NCBI RefSeq assembly: GCF_020172665.1
Contig: NZ_CP083985.1
Coordinates: 3,302,040 to 3,366,039 of the forward strand
Reading direction: 5' to 3'
Length of the DNA: 64,000 nucleotides
Origin: [Mycobacterium] zoologicum
Lineage (GTDB): Bacteria > Actinomycetota > Actinomycetes > Mycobacteriales > Mycobacteriaceae
Within the stretch, counting starts at the first letter, position 1. The number at the start of each line of letters is the position of its first letter. Below are positions 41,937 through 53,273 of the stretch, piece by piece. Below the pieces are notes generated by a model. The model did no database searches. It saw only the letters and a program-made list of their open reading frames with translations, and was not told the DNA's origin. The position numbers were made by a program, and so were the translations under genes.

Positions 41937-42810
41937 CCCGGGCCAGGGAACGCGCATGCCTCCCCATACCGGCCCACGGGTCGTCGCGTTCGACCATTCG
42001 CTTGGATACGTCGCGCAGTGTAAACAGATCCGAACGCATGCCGCGATCCTCGAGCTCGTCCCACTCCAGCGGGGTGGCGACCGGCGCACCTGGACGTGCC
42101 CGTACCGAGTACGGCGCTACCGCCGTCTGCCCGTAGACATTTCGCATGACGTCGACGTATAGGCGGCCGCCGCGGCCGCTCTTTCGGATCTCACTCGTGC
42201 GGTGCGCCGGATCGTCGTCGACGATGACTTGTGCAACAGCACGGGCGAACTCGCGAGCGGTGTCGAAGTCGGCGCTACCGCGCACCGGCGCGACGACGTG
42301 CAGGCCGCGCGAGCCCGTCGTCTGCACGTAGGGCGTCAGCTCCAGCGCCCGGAGCACCTCGGCGATGGCTCGGGCGGTGTCGCGCAGCACCGCGAAGTCA
42401 TCGCCCGCCGGATCCAGGTCGAACACCAACCGGTTCGGAACATCCAAGTGCGGCTTGCGCGACAACCACGAATGCAGGGTTACGCAGTCCTGATTGGCGG
42501 CCCACACCAGAGCTTCGCGCCGCCGGACCACCGGATGCACGACGGTGCCGGTACCGGACTTCCGGGCGACCTCGGCACGGTCTATCCAGTCGGGCAGCGA
42601 CGTGGCGAAGTTCTGCTGAATGAATCCCTCCTCCTCGATGCCGCCGGGGAATCGCGTCAGAGTGAGTGGACGACCATCCAGGTGCGGCACCATGACGGGC
42701 GCTATCTCGCGGTAGTAGTCGACGAGGTCGTTCTTGGTGAGCGCGGCGTGGGTGGCTGACGCAGGGAACAGCACCCGATCCGGGTGGGTGATCGCAACGT
42801 CGGGCTTCAT
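41896..42810 (-). CDS. LigD-type primase-polymerase domain protein
   Basis: A 304-residue stand-alone polymerase domain of the LigD family (archaeo-eukaryotic primase fold), of the kind in non-homologous end joining. ITHPDRVLFP and TKNDLVDYYREIAPVM start it, LVFDLDPAGDDF holds the metal-binding DxD, and TTGSRGLHVVAPVRGSADFD the nucleotide-binding site. No ligase or nuclease domain and no Ku gene are adjacent. Mycobacteria often carry such extra copies (PolD-type) beside LigD. ATG at 42810 is used. Confidence 0.9.
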   Translation of the reverse strand: MKPDVAITHPDRVLFPASATHAALTKNDLVDYYREIAPVMVPHLDGRPLTLTRFPGGIEEEGFIQQNFATSLPDWIDRAEVARKSGTGTVVHPVVRRREALVWAANQDCVTLHSWLSRKPHLDVPNRLVFDLDPAGDDFAVLRDTARAIAEVLRALELTPYVQTTGSRGLHVVAPVRGSADFDTAREFARAVAQVIVDDDPAHRTSEIRKSGRGGRLYVDVMRNVYGQTAVAPYSVRARPGAPVATPLEWDELEDRGMRSDLFTLRDVSKRMVERDDPWAGMGRHARSLARAMRRSGLEGFGPR

Positions 42811-42918
42811 CAGGACTGCATACCCGCGGACCCTGGACGGGTAAACCGAACCTCGTTTGTCACTTTATTCACTTGCGTCACTGTGGCTTTGGCGTCTGCG
42901 CGTGTCGGTGGGCGCCGC

Positions 42919-42924
42919 TACAAT
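42919..42924 (+). promoter_or_regulatory. TACAAT minus-10 box, likely leaderless start of the HNH gene
   Basis: TACAAT ends 6 nt before ATG 42931, the spacing of leaderless mycobacterial transcripts. That ATG begins [11 protein letters not shown], which looks like the normal N-terminus of the DUF222/HNH family but is out of frame with the rest. Confidence 0.5.
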
Positions 42925-43004
42925 TAGCACATGTGTTCGAGTGATCGGGAGACAGTGGTCGAGCGTTCGACGCGCTGTCGGCCGATCTGGACCGGGCACT
43001 GGAG

Positions 43005-44312
43005 TTGGACTTCTCCGCCCTGACCCCGCGAGAATGCCTGGACCTGCTGAAGCGCTGCGAAGCCCTGCGCCGCCGGCTGCCCGCCGTCGAGCATCCCCTG
43101 GTCAACCTCCTGGCCGCCACCGACCCCGCCGAGATCGGCGGCAAACCCCACTGGGTCCTCGCCGATGCCCTGCGGATCACCCGCAGTGACGCCAAACGCC
43201 GGATCGACGACGCCGCCGACCTGGGGCCACGACGCGCCCTGACCGGCGAACCGTTGGAGCCGCTGTTGCCGGTGGTGGCCGCCGCCCAACGCAACGGACG
43301 CCTCGGCACCGGCCACGTGATCGTCATCCGCTCCTTCTTCGACTACCTACCCACCGACATCGATGCAGGCACCCTGGCCCAAGCCGAGGCGCATCTGACC
43401 GAACTGGCCGGCCGATGCCGCCCCGACGAATTAGCGAAGCTGGCCCAACACCTGGCCGATCACCTGCACCCCGACGGCGACGAACCCGAAGAACGCGCCG
43501 AACAACACCGAGCCCAACGCCGCGGGGTAGTGCTCGGTCCCCAAGACCGTGACGGCATGACCGCGATCACCGGCCACCTCGACCCGGCAGCACGCGCCGC
43601 CCTCGACGCCGTACTGGCCCGCTGGGCCGCACCCGGCATGGCCAACCCCGACGACGACACTCCGTGCCAGACGGGCACCCCCACCCAGGCCGCCATCGAG
43701 GCCGACCGCCGCAGCGCGGCCCAACGCAACCACGACGCCCTGGCAGCCATGGCCACCAACCTGCTGGCCTCCGGCGAACTCGGCAGCCACCACGGACTGC
43801 CCGCCACCGTCGTGGTCTCCCTCAGCCTCGCCGAACTGCAATCCGCCGCCGGCAAAGCCACCACCGCCGGCGGCACCTGGCTACCCGTCCGCGACCTCAT
43901 CGCCCTGGCCTCGAAGGCCCACCACTACCTACGCATCTACAACGGCGCCAAAGAAATCGCGCTCTTTCACGCCAAACGCCTCGCCAACCCCGGCCAACGA
44001 CTGGTGCTCTACGACAAAGAACGCGGCTGCACCCACCCGGGCTGCACCGTGCCCGCCCAACTCACCGAAGTCCACCACAACAACGACTACGCACGCACCC
44101 GCCGCACCGACATCAACGACCTCACCCTGCGCTGCAGACCCCACCACCGACTACTCTCCCACGGCTGGCAAACCCGCAAACGCCACAACGGCATCACCGA
44201 AACCCTGCCCCCAACCCACCTCGACCACGGCCAACCACGCACCAACACCTACCACCACCCCGAAAAACTGCTACGCGACAGCGAACCCCGAGAAGACGAC
44301 GACGTGCCGTAA
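43005..44312 (+). CDS. DUF222/HNH endonuclease (13E12-type), probably frameshifted
   Basis: A 435-residue frame with the DUF222 region ([38 protein letters not shown]) and a C-terminal HNH nuclease ([36 protein letters not shown]). These genes are repeated in mycobacterial genomes and often linked to mobile DNA. The expected start is ATG 42931 ([11 protein letters not shown]), which is one base out of frame: GTCGAGCGTTCGACGCGCTG at about 42958 lacks a base compared with the family's E-x-FDAL. Only a TTG at 43005 opens the main frame, so the gene is likely a pseudogene or a sequencing error. Confidence 0.75.
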   Translation: MDFSALTPRECLDLLKRCEALRRRLPAVEHPLVNLLAATDPAEIGGKPHWVLADALRITRSDAKRRIDDAADLGPRRALTGEPLEPLLPVVAAAQRNGRLGTGHVIVIRSFFDYLPTDIDAGTLAQAEAHLTELAGRCRPDELAKLAQHLADHLHPDGDEPEERAEQHRAQRRGVVLGPQDRDGMTAITGHLDPAARAALDAVLARWAAPGMANPDDDTPCQTGTPTQAAIEADRRSAAQRNHDALAAMATNLLASGELGSHHGLPATVVVSLSLAELQSAAGKATTAGGTWLPVRDLIALASKAHHYLRIYNGAKEIALFHAKRLANPGQRLVLYDKERGCTHPGCTVPAQLTEVHHNNDYARTRRTDINDLTLRCRPHHRLLSHGWQTRKRHNGITETLPPTHLDHGQPRTNTYHHPEKLLRDSEPREDDDVP

Positions 44313-44346
44313 CCGGTCCGGTCGGGCGATCCGACGGCCCACACTT

Positions 44347-44361
44347 TAAGATCGTTTCTTA
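44347..44361. promoter_or_regulatory. TAAGA-N5-TCTTA dyad at the accD5 start
   Basis: TAAGA (44347-44351) and TCTTA (44357-44361) form an AT-rich inverted repeat whose last base is the first base of the accD5 start codon. A related TTCTTAAA repeat precedes accA3. A shared regulator of the carboxylase is possible but unproven. Confidence 0.35.
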
Positions 44362-46001
44362 TGACTAGCGTTTCCGACGCCCATGTAGAGGCCCGAGCCG
44401 ACCACGTCGTCGACCTCCACACCACCGCAGGCAAGCTCGCCGACCTCAAGCGCCGAACCGAGGAGACCCTGCACCCGGTCGGTGAGGCCGCGGTGGACAA
44501 GGTGCATGCCAAGGGCAAGCTGACCGCCCGCGAGCGAGTCTACGCCCTGCTGGACGAGGGGTCGTTCGTCGAGCTCGACGCGCTGGCCAAGCACCGCAGC
44601 ACCAACTTCGGCCTGGGCGACAAGCGTCCTCTCGGCGACGGTGTGGTCACCGGTTACGGCACCATCGACGGCCGCGAGGTCTGCATCTTCAGCCAGGACG
44701 CCACCGTGTTCGGCGGCAGCCTCGGCGAGGTCTACGGCGAGAAGATCGTCAAGGTTCAGGAGCTGGCCATGAAGACCGGCCGCCCGCTGATCGGCATCAA
44801 CGACGGCGCCGGCGCCCGCATCCAGGAGGGCGTCGTCTCGCTCGGCCTCTACAGCAAGATCTTCCGCAACAACATCCTCGCCTCCGGAGTGATCCCGCAG
44901 ATCTCGCTCATCATGGGCGCGGCCGCCGGCGGCCACGTCTACTCCCCCGCGCTGACCGACTTCATCGTGATGGTCGACCAGACCAGCCAGATGTTCATCA
45001 CCGGCCCCGACGTGATCAAGACCGTCACCGGTGAGGACGTCACCCAGGAGGAGCTCGGCGGCGCCCACACCCACATGGGCAAGTCGGGTACCGCGCACTA
45101 CGTCGCCTCCGGCGAGCAGGACGCCTTCGAGTACGTCCGCGACCTGCTGAGCTACCTGCCGCCGAACAACTACGCGGACCCGCCGCGCTACCCGGCTCCT
45201 GCGGTCGAAGGTGCCATCGAGGACAACCTCACCGCCGAGGACATCGAACTCGACACCCTGATCCCGGACTCGCCGAACCAGCCGTATGACATGCACGAGG
45301 TCATCACCCGGATCCTCGACGACGACGAGTTCCTGGAAGTCCAGTCCGGTTACGCCCAGAACATCGTCGTCGGCTTCGGCCGTATCGAGGGCCGCACCGT
45401 CGGCATCGTCGCCAACCAGCCCACCCAGTTCGCCGGCTGCCTGGACATCAACGCCTCGGAGAAGGCCGCCCGGTTCATCCGGACCTGCGACTGCTTCAAC
45501 ATCCCGATCGTGCTGCTGGTGGATGTGCCCGGCTTCCTGCCCGGCACCGAGCAGGAGTACAACGGCATCATCCGGCGCGGCGCCAAGCTGCTCTACGCCT
45601 ACGGTGAGGCCACCGTCGCCAAGATCACCGTCATCACCCGCAAGGCCTACGGCGGCGCGTACTGCGTGATGGGCTCCAAGGAAATGGGCGCCGACGTCAA
45701 CGTGGCCTGGCCCACCGCACAGATCGCCGTGATGGGCGCGTCCGGCGCGGTCGGGTTCGTCTACCGCTCTCAGCTGTCGGAGGCCGCCAAGAACGGCGAG
45801 GACGTCGACACGCTGCGGCTGCAGCTGCAACAGGAGTACGAGGACACTCTGGTGAACCCGTATGTCGCCGCTGAGCGCGGCTACGTCGACGCGGTGATCC
45901 CGCCGTCGCACACCCGCGGCTACATCGCGACCTCGCTGCGGCTACTGGAACGCAAGATCGTCCAGCCGCTGCCCAAGAAGCACGGGAACATTCCGCTATG
46001 A
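44361..46001 (+). CDS. accD5: Acyl-CoA carboxylase beta (carboxyltransferase) subunit AccD5
   Basis: Transfers carboxyl from biotin to propionyl-CoA (and acetyl-CoA), giving methylmalonyl-CoA for branched lipids. The 546-residue protein has the carboxyltransferase signatures [57 protein letters not shown] and [23 protein letters not shown] at 44361 is the start. The stop overlaps accE5 by 4 bp. It works with AccA3 (48.4 kb) and AccE5. Confidence 0.97.
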   Translation: MTSVSDAHVEARADHVVDLHTTAGKLADLKRRTEETLHPVGEAAVDKVHAKGKLTARERVYALLDEGSFVELDALAKHRSTNFGLGDKRPLGDGVVTGYGTIDGREVCIFSQDATVFGGSLGEVYGEKIVKVQELAMKTGRPLIGINDGAGARIQEGVVSLGLYSKIFRNNILASGVIPQISLIMGAAAGGHVYSPALTDFIVMVDQTSQMFITGPDVIKTVTGEDVTQEELGGAHTHMGKSGTAHYVASGEQDAFEYVRDLLSYLPPNNYADPPRYPAPAVEGAIEDNLTAEDIELDTLIPDSPNQPYDMHEVITRILDDDEFLEVQSGYAQNIVVGFGRIEGRTVGIVANQPTQFAGCLDINASEKAARFIRTCDCFNIPIVLLVDVPGFLPGTEQEYNGIIRRGAKLLYAYGEATVAKITVITRKAYGGAYCVMGSKEMGADVNVAWPTAQIAVMGASGAVGFVYRSQLSEAAKNGEDVDTLRLQLQQEYEDTLVNPYVAAERGYVDAVIPPSHTRGYIATSLRLLERKIVQPLPKKHGNIPL

Positions 46002-46252
46002 CGGACGAGACACCGGCAGCGGCCGACGAGCAGCGGGCCGCCGAGCCGCACATCCAGGTGCTGCGGGGCAACCCCAGCGATGTCGAGATCGCGGCTCTGG
46101 TCGCGGTGCTGGGCGCGGCCGGCGGCGGCAGCAGCGCCGAAGCCGGTGTGCAAGACCGCAACCTGTGGGGCCACCCGGTCGACAAGCTGCGCTATCCGCT
46201 GATCAGCTGGCAGCGCATCACCCTGCTTGAGCGCACCCATATGCGCCGGTGA
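45998..46252 (+). CDS. accE5: Acyl-CoA carboxylase epsilon subunit AccE5
   Basis: A small structural subunit that joins AccA3 and AccD5 in the propionyl-CoA carboxylase complex. The 84-residue protein has the epsilon signature [20 protein letters not shown] and the C-terminal [20 protein letters not shown] motif. It lacks the long N-terminal extension of the M. tuberculosis protein (177 aa). It is translationally coupled to accD5. Confidence 0.92.
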   Translation: MTDETPAAADEQRAAEPHIQVLRGNPSDVEIAALVAVLGAAGGGSSAEAGVQDRNLWGHPVDKLRYPLISWQRITLLERTHMRR

Positions 46253-46304
46253 CGAGGCCGAGCGCCAGCGAGGCGGAGAATATCCGGCGCCGAAAGCACC
46301 GCCG

Positions 46305-46952
46305 GTGACCCGACTGGTCCTGGGCTCCGCCTCGTCCGGCCGGCTGGCCGTACTGCGCGGCGCCGGGATCGAGCCGCTGGTGGTGGTCTCGGGCGTCGAC
46401 GAGGACGCCGTCATCGCCGAGCTTGGCCCCGATGCCCCCGCCGGGCAGGTGGTGGTCGCACTGGCCAAGGCCAAGGCCGAGGCGGTCGCCGCCGACCTGA
46501 CCACAGACCTGGCCGGCGATTGCATTGTGGTGGGCTGTGATTCGATGCTGGAGCTCGACGGTCGGCTGCGCGGCAAGCCCGAATCCGCCGACGCCGCTCG
46601 CGCCCAATGGAACTCGATGGGCGGACGGGTCGGGACATTGCACACCGGGCACTGCGTACTGCGACTGCGCGACGGCGCCGTAGTCCAGTCCGAAGCCCAA
46701 GTGGGTTCCACCACAGTGTTTTTCGCCCAACCGTCGGCAATAGACCTGGATCACTACATCGGCAGCGAAGAGCCGCTGTGGGTGGCCGGGGCGTTCACGA
46801 TCGACGGTCGTGGCGGCTGGTTCGTCGACCGCATCGAGGGCGATTCGTCCAATGTGATCGGCTTGAGCCTGCCGTTGCTGCGCCGGCTGCTACAGGCGAC
46901 CGGCGTGTCGATCGCCCAACTGTGGGCGTCGAACCCCCGCAGCGTTGAGTAG
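46305..46952 (+). CDS. maf: Maf-like nucleoside triphosphate pyrophosphatase
   Basis: Removes pyrophosphate from unusual or modified nucleoside triphosphates. [19 protein letters not shown] at the N-terminus is the Maf motif, then [20 protein letters not shown] and [23 protein letters not shown] at 46305 gives 215 residues, close to Rv3282; an in-frame upstream start at 46227 would overlap accE5 with no family support. It is in line with accD5-accE5 and sseA. Confidence 0.92.
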   Translation: MTRLVLGSASSGRLAVLRGAGIEPLVVVSGVDEDAVIAELGPDAPAGQVVVALAKAKAEAVAADLTTDLAGDCIVVGCDSMLELDGRLRGKPESADAARAQWNSMGGRVGTLHTGHCVLRLRDGAVVQSEAQVGSTTVFFAQPSAIDLDHYIGSEEPLWVAGAFTIDGRGGWFVDRIEGDSSNVIGLSLPLLRRLLQATGVSIAQLWASNPRSVE

Positions 46953-46962
46953 GCTCGACACC

Positions 46963-47853
46963 GTGCCAGTACCTGCCGATCCCAGCCCCGCCCTGCAGTC
47001 CTACGCCCACCCGGAAAGGTTGGTGACAGCCGACTGGCTTGCCGGGAATCTGGGCAAACCCGGTCTCGTCGTGGTGGAGTCCGACGAGGACGTATTGCTC
47101 TACGACATCGGCCACATTCCCGGTGCGGTCAAGATCGACTGGGTCACCGACCTCAACGACTCCCCGGTCCGCGACTACATCAACGGCGAGCAGTTCGCCG
47201 ACCTGATGAACCGCAAGGGCATCTCGCGGGACGACACGGTGGTGATCTACGGCGACAAGTCGAACTGGTGGGCCGCCTACGCGCTGTGGGTGTTCACCCT
47301 GTTCGGCCACCAGGACGTGCGACTGCTCGACGGCGGTCGTGACCTGTGGGTGTCCTCGGGCCGCGAGACCACCCTGGACGTGCCGTCGAAGACCACGACC
47401 GGCTACCCCGTCGTCAAGCGCAACGACGCCCCGATCCGCGCCTACAAGGACGACGTGCTCCAGATCATCGGCAAACAGCCGCTGATCGACGTCCGCTCGC
47501 CGCAGGAGTACACCGGCGAACGCACCCACATGCCGGACTACCCGGAGGAGGGTGTGCTGCGCGGCGGTCACATCCCCACCGCGGTGTCCATCCCGTGGAG
47601 CAAGGCCGCCGACGAGGCCGGGCGGTTCCGCAAGCGCGAGGAGCTCGACGCCCTCTACGGCTTCCTGAAGCCCGGGGACAAGCCCGTCGCCTACTGCCGG
47701 ATCGGGGAACGCTCCAGTCACACCTGGTTCGTATTGACCTATCTGCTCGGATTGCCTGACGTCCGCAACTACGACGGCTCCTGGACCGAGTGGGGCAACA
47801 CCGTGCGGGTGCCCGTCGTCGACGGTGAAGCACCGGGAGCCGTGCCGGCCTGA
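46963..47853 (+). CDS. sseA: Thiosulfate sulfurtransferase (rhodanese) SseA
   Basis: A two-domain rhodanese of 296 residues. The first, non-catalytic domain has [19 protein letters not shown]; the second has [20 protein letters not shown] and the active-site Cys in [18 protein letters not shown] at 46963 matches the start of Rv3283. A TAGGCT box ending 8 nt before the start suggests a leaderless transcript. The gene touches the SufE-like gene (TGATG), suggesting joint sulfur transfer. Confidence 0.94.
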   Translation: MPVPADPSPALQSYAHPERLVTADWLAGNLGKPGLVVVESDEDVLLYDIGHIPGAVKIDWVTDLNDSPVRDYINGEQFADLMNRKGISRDDTVVIYGDKSNWWAAYALWVFTLFGHQDVRLLDGGRDLWVSSGRETTLDVPSKTTTGYPVVKRNDAPIRAYKDDVLQIIGKQPLIDVRSPQEYTGERTHMPDYPEEGVLRGGHIPTAVSIPWSKAADEAGRFRKREELDALYGFLKPGDKPVAYCRIGERSSHTWFVLTYLLGLPDVRNYDGSWTEWGNTVRVPVVDGEAPGAVPA

Positions 47854-48269
47854 TGAGCCTGCCGGAGGGATTGGCGCAGGTGGTGTCCGACTTCGCCGAG
47901 GTCGAGGGACAGGACAAGCTGCAACTGCTGCTGGAATTCGCCGATGAGCTCCCCGCGCTCCCCGACGACCTGGTCGAATCGGCGATGGAACCGGTGCCCG
48001 AGTGCCAGTCACCGCTGTTCCTGCATGTCGATGCCGATGACCGTCAACGGGTGCGGCTGTACTTCAGCGCGCCCGCCGAAGCCCCCACCACTCGGGGTTT
48101 CGCATCGATCTGGGCGGCGGGCCTCGACGGACAGCCGGCCGACGTCATCTTGGGCGTGCCGGAGGACTTCGCCTCCCGTCTCGGTCTGGCCGCGTTGATC
48201 AGCCCACTGCGACTGCGCGGCATGTCGGCCATGCTGACCAGGATCAAGCGGCGGTTGCGTACGACGTAA
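47853..48269 (+). CDS. SufE-like sulfur acceptor protein
   Basis: A 138-residue SufE-family protein, orthologue of Rv3284. SufE proteins accept persulfide sulfur on a conserved Cys; here it is in [16 protein letters not shown], and the fold continues [23 protein letters not shown] at 47853 overlaps the sseA stop by one base, so the rhodanese is a likely donor, though that is inference. Confidence 0.9.
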   Translation: MSLPEGLAQVVSDFAEVEGQDKLQLLLEFADELPALPDDLVESAMEPVPECQSPLFLHVDADDRQRVRLYFSAPAEAPTTRGFASIWAAGLDGQPADVILGVPEDFASRLGLAALISPLRLRGMSAMLTRIKRRLRTT

Positions 48270-48321
48270 GGGGCACCCGGAAGAGGTTCCGCGGTCGCGC
48301 CTTACACTGCTGTGAACTACA

Positions 48322-50164
<1,843 letters not shown>

Positions 50165-50175
50165 TCACAGCCACA

Positions 50176-50211
50176 ATCGGCCCGTGGCATCTGCTGATGC
50201 CACGGGCCGAT
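50176..50211 (+). terminator. Perfect 16-bp hairpin after accA3
   Basis: The arm 50176-50191 pairs without mismatch with 50196-50211 around a TGCT tetraloop, starting 11 bp after the accA3 stop. There is no T-tract, as is usual in mycobacterial hairpins. It may serve the convergent UsfY-like gene as well. Confidence 0.85.
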
Positions 50212-50257
50212 GTGCGCCGCGGGTGAACTTCCGGGTCGCCCGCTGCGCCGCGGGGGT

Positions 50258-50527
50258 CTACCTGCGGTGGTGGGCGGCGTGGGCGGTGCGGTTCCGCCCG
50301 ACGAACATCCAGGTCACGCCGCCGACCGCGAGTACAAGTACCGCGATCCCGAAGCCCAGCGCCCAGCCCGCGCTGGCCTGCGCGGCAGCGCTCGCGAAGG
50401 CCACCAACGCCAACGCCGCCATCACCAGCATGGCCAGGCCCGGCATTTCGCGCCGGTCCTTGAACACCATGCCGGCCCGCGGCCGAGTGGTTCTCGCCTC
50501 ATCGATGGGGTTATCGGTATCGGTCAT
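50258..50527 (-). CDS. UsfY-like small membrane protein
   Basis: An 89-residue protein with N-terminal DNPIDEARTTRPRAGMVFKD, close to the D-x-x-RTTRPxAG start of UsfY, and two hydrophobic segments (AMLVMAALALVAFASAAAQA, WALGFGIAVLVLAVGGVTW). In M. tuberculosis usfY sits by usfX-sigF next to accA3; here sigF and usfX are missing. ATG at 50527 is only about 3 nt from the expected start of a SigF-type promoter, so the transcript is nearly leaderless. Function is unknown. Confidence 0.75.
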   Translation of the reverse strand: MTDTDNPIDEARTTRPRAGMVFKDRREMPGLAMLVMAALALVAFASAAAQASAGWALGFGIAVLVLAVGGVTWMFVGRNRTAHAAHHRR

Positions 50528-50536
50528 GAATCCGCT

Positions 50537-50562
50537 GTACCCCCTGCGACACGCACCGAAAC
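50537..50562 (-). promoter_or_regulatory. SigF-type promoter of the UsfY-like gene
   Basis: On the minus strand GTTT (50562-50559), a 16-nt spacer, then GGGTAC (50542-50537). This fits the mycobacterial SigF consensus (GTTT or GGWWT, N15-17, GGGTAY) fully. Confidence 0.8.
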
Positions 50563-50575
50563 CGTTACCGTCCGT

Positions 50576-51562
50576 CTACCGTCCGTCACGCAGAGCGGTC
50601 AGCAGCGGTTCCGCGGCGTCGGCGAGGAATGCCTCCTGGGTCTCCCCGCCGATCTGGATCAGCGCGACATCGGTGAATCCGGCCTCTTGGTAGGCGCGCA
50701 CCGCGTCGATGATCGGCTCCAGATCGGGTCCGCACGGGATGGCCTCGGCGACGTCCGCGGGCCGCACGAAGTGGGTGGCAGCCGCGAAGGCTGCCGGTGT
50801 CGGCAGCTCGGAGTTGACCAGCCATCCGCCGCCGAACCAGCGGAACTGCTCGTGCGCACGCTGCACCGCAGTATCCCGGTCGGGGTCCCAGCACACCGGC
50901 AGCTGCCCGATCACCCGGTCGCCTTCACCGAGCCCGGTCGCGTGGCGTGCGGTGTGCCAGGCGTGCACCAGATCCCTGTCGGGCCGCACCGCGATCAGAT
51001 GGTCGGCTGCGGTGGCGAACCGCTCGATGCCCTTCTCTCCGGACATGGCGACAGCCAGAGCGACCGGAATCTCGGGGAGGTCCCAGAGCCGCGCTCCGTC
51101 GACCTGAAAATGCTCGCCACGCAATGTGACCGTCTCACCCATGAGCAGTTCGCGAATGATCTTGATCGCTTCACCGAGCATGGCCTGCCGGTGCGACGCG
51201 TTCGGCCAGCCGGCGCCTGTGACGATGTGCTCGTTGAGGTTCTCCCCGCTGCCCAGGCCCAGGGTGAACCGGCCATCGGCAAGGATCTGCAGCGTGGCGG
51301 CCTGCTGCGCCACCACGGCCGGGTGGTAGCGCATCGTCGGGCACGTCACGTAGGAGCACAGCCCCACCTGCTCGGTGGCGTGGGCGACCGCGCCCAGCAC
51401 GGGCCAGGCATTGGGCGCGTGGCCCTGCGAGGTCAGCCACGGCGAGAAGTGGTCGCTGCAGACCTCGAAGTCGAACCCGCGTTCTTCAGCGTCCAGGGCG
51501 TAACGGACAAGGTCTTTGGGCCCGCTCTGCTCGGTCATCAAGGTGTAGCCGAACCGTGTCAT
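50576..51562 (-). CDS. LLM-class F420-dependent oxidoreductase
   Basis: A 328-residue luciferase-like monooxygenase-fold enzyme of the F420-dependent glucose-6-phosphate dehydrogenase group. FGYTLMTEQSGPKDLVRYAL, VCSDHFSPWLTSQGHAPNAW, LGLGSGENLNEHIVTGAGWP and the IAVRPDRDLVHAW region are typical. The electron partner should be coenzyme F420, made by fbiAB at the other end of the window. The substrate is unknown. ATG at 51562 is used; a GTG six bases upstream is possible. It is divergent from the diiron oxidase-like gene. Confidence 0.9.
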   Translation of the reverse strand: MTRFGYTLMTEQSGPKDLVRYALDAEERGFDFEVCSDHFSPWLTSQGHAPNAWPVLGAVAHATEQVGLCSYVTCPTMRYHPAVVAQQAATLQILADGRFTLGLGSGENLNEHIVTGAGWPNASHRQAMLGEAIKIIRELLMGETVTLRGEHFQVDGARLWDLPEIPVALAVAMSGEKGIERFATAADHLIAVRPDRDLVHAWHTARHATGLGEGDRVIGQLPVCWDPDRDTAVQRAHEQFRWFGGGWLVNSELPTPAAFAAATHFVRPADVAEAIPCGPDLEPIIDAVRAYQEAGFTDVALIQIGGETQEAFLADAAEPLLTALRDGR

Positions 51563-51639
51563 GCTCACCCGGGTACCCACCGGTTCCGCCCTGAAACGAC
51601 GGTCGTTTGCCCGTGGCCGCGCGGGGGAAAACCACGGGC

Positions 51640-52644
51640 GTGAGCATCGCATTGCCCCGCGCTGGGCCCTGGTTGCCGACTCCGGCCGGCCCGTTGTCCG
51701 CCGCAATCTTCGACCTTCTCCGCAGGCCGGCCGGCGTAGACGGATTCGATCCGCCAGTGGCCGACGCCGATCCGTACGGCCGGGACCTGCAACTGGCCTT
51801 GTACGTCTGCTACGAGTTGCACTACCGCGGCTTCGGCGACGTCGATCCCGACTGGGAATGGGATGCCACCTTACTGGAACTGCGCGCATGTCTGGAGCGA
51901 ATGTTTCTCGATAGTGTGCGGCGTGGCGTCGGCCCGATACCTCCGGACGTTACCGTCGACACCGAAATGACCTCTGCGGCAACCGAGCCCGCGCACGGCA
52001 CCGGCCCGTCGTGGCACCTGCGAGATCACGGCACCTGGGATCAGGCCCGCGAGTACTTCGTGCACCGGTCGCTGTATCACCTCAAGGAGGGCGACCCGCA
52101 TGCCTGGCTGATCCCGCGCTTGAGCGGCGGGGCCAAGGCGTCCTTCGTCGCAGTCGAGTTCGACGAGTACGGCGCCGGCCGAGGCGAGCGAGTGCATCAG
52201 CAGCTGTTCGCCGACCTGCTCACCGCCGCCGGTCTGGATGCCGGATACCTCGCCTACCTGGACGCGGTTCCCGCCGAGTCGTTGGCCGTGGTCAATCTGA
52301 TGTCCCTGTTCGGCCTGCATCGTCGTTGGCGGGGAGCCGCCGTCGGGCACTTCGCCGCGACCGAGATCACCTCTCCACCGGGGTCTAGCCGGCTGGTGGC
52401 CGGCCTGCGGCGCATGGGAGCCCCGGATCCGTGTGTGGCGTTCTACGCCGAACACGTCGAAGCCGACGCGGTACACGAACAGGTCGTGCGCACCGATGTG
52501 ATCGCTGACCTGCTAGATCATGAGCCGACCCTGGAGGCCGACGTGGTGTTTGGGATGCGGGCCCATGCCGTGGTCGAGGATCGACTCGCCGATGTCATGA
52601 TGACGAACTGGTCAGCAGGGCGGTCGTCACTGCCCACGATCTGA
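51640..52644 (+). CDS. Iron-containing redox enzyme (haem-oxygenase-like diiron oxidase fold)
   Basis: A 334-residue protein of the iron-containing redox enzyme family. Potential metal ligands are in CYELHYRGFGD, EYFVHRSLYHLKEGDPHAW, VEFDEYGAGRGERVH and YAEHVEADAVHEQV, the E/H pattern of haem-oxygenase-like diiron oxidases. Known relatives desaturate, cleave or N-oxygenate small molecules. GTG at 51640 is used (TTG 51607 is the alternative). It is divergent from the F420-dependent oxidoreductase with a 77-bp gap. The actual reaction is unknown. Confidence 0.8.
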   Translation: MSIALPRAGPWLPTPAGPLSAAIFDLLRRPAGVDGFDPPVADADPYGRDLQLALYVCYELHYRGFGDVDPDWEWDATLLELRACLERMFLDSVRRGVGPIPPDVTVDTEMTSAATEPAHGTGPSWHLRDHGTWDQAREYFVHRSLYHLKEGDPHAWLIPRLSGGAKASFVAVEFDEYGAGRGERVHQQLFADLLTAAGLDAGYLAYLDAVPAESLAVVNLMSLFGLHRRWRGAAVGHFAATEITSPPGSSRLVAGLRRMGAPDPCVAFYAEHVEADAVHEQVVRTDVIADLLDHEPTLEADVVFGMRAHAVVEDRLADVMMTNWSAGRSSLPTI

Positions 52645-52833
52645 AACATAAGGTTTCACTGGGTTTTTCCCGAATTTGTTACTCAAGTCTTTACCAACCG
52701 GAAGCCGCATCGGTAACGTCTGGATTCTCCGGTTGAGTTCACAGCCGCAATGAACGTCCCGCGTTTTAGAGGTCGGAACAACTACGCTGACGTGATCCAA
52801 CAGCACGATTCGTCGACTGATGGAGCCACCAGA

Positions 52834-53271
52834 ATGACTACCAACAAGATTTCAGACAACGCCTTCGCCACCCCCGCAAGCGAAGCCACGCACGCATGGC
52901 AGAGCCACACCGCCGACTTCACCGTGCATTGGGGCCGGACTGGAGCGGTGCTGGCCGCGAACGGAGAGATCGACGCCGCCAACGCCGGCCCGTTCGCCGA
53001 CTATGTCAAGCGCTGCTCCGACTGCTGCGAATGGCTGATCTTGGACCTGTCCGCATTGGCCTTCATTGGCACCGTGGGGTTTTCGGCGCTGCAGGCGATC
53101 AACGCCCGGTGCGCCAAAGGTCGGATACAACTGATGGTCATACCCGGCCTGGCGCTGACCACAGTGCTGCGGATCTGCGATCCCGATGGGCGGCTGCCAC
53201 TGGTTAAGTCGCTGGAGGACGCACTGGCCGCCGTGCAGAAGTCCGGTCGGCCCCTGCACGCGGTGCACTGA
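52834..53271 (+). CDS. STAS-domain anti-sigma-factor antagonist
   Basis: A 145-residue single STAS domain (residues 28-135). The core LILDLSALAFIGTVGFSALQ aligns with the phosphorylation loop of anti-anti-sigma factors; the usual D-S-S-G (or G-S-A-G in mycobacteria) reads G-T-V-G, so a Thr replaces the Ser. Cysteines 61, 64, 65, 93 and 115 are unusually many, recalling redox control in RsfA, but that is inference. ATG at 52834 has GGAG upstream. The 3-prime end almost abuts the convergent catalase gene. Confidence 0.85.
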   Translation: MTTNKISDNAFATPASEATHAWQSHTADFTVHWGRTGAVLAANGEIDAANAGPFADYVKRCSDCCEWLILDLSALAFIGTVGFSALQAINARCAKGRIQLMVIPGLALTTVLRICDPDGRLPLVKSLEDALAAVQKSGRPLHAVH

Positions 53272-53273
53272 AC

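Noticed and set aside
41896..42810. Full-length LigD (polymerase, ligase and nuclease)
   Set aside because: Only the polymerase domain is present and no Ku gene is adjacent.
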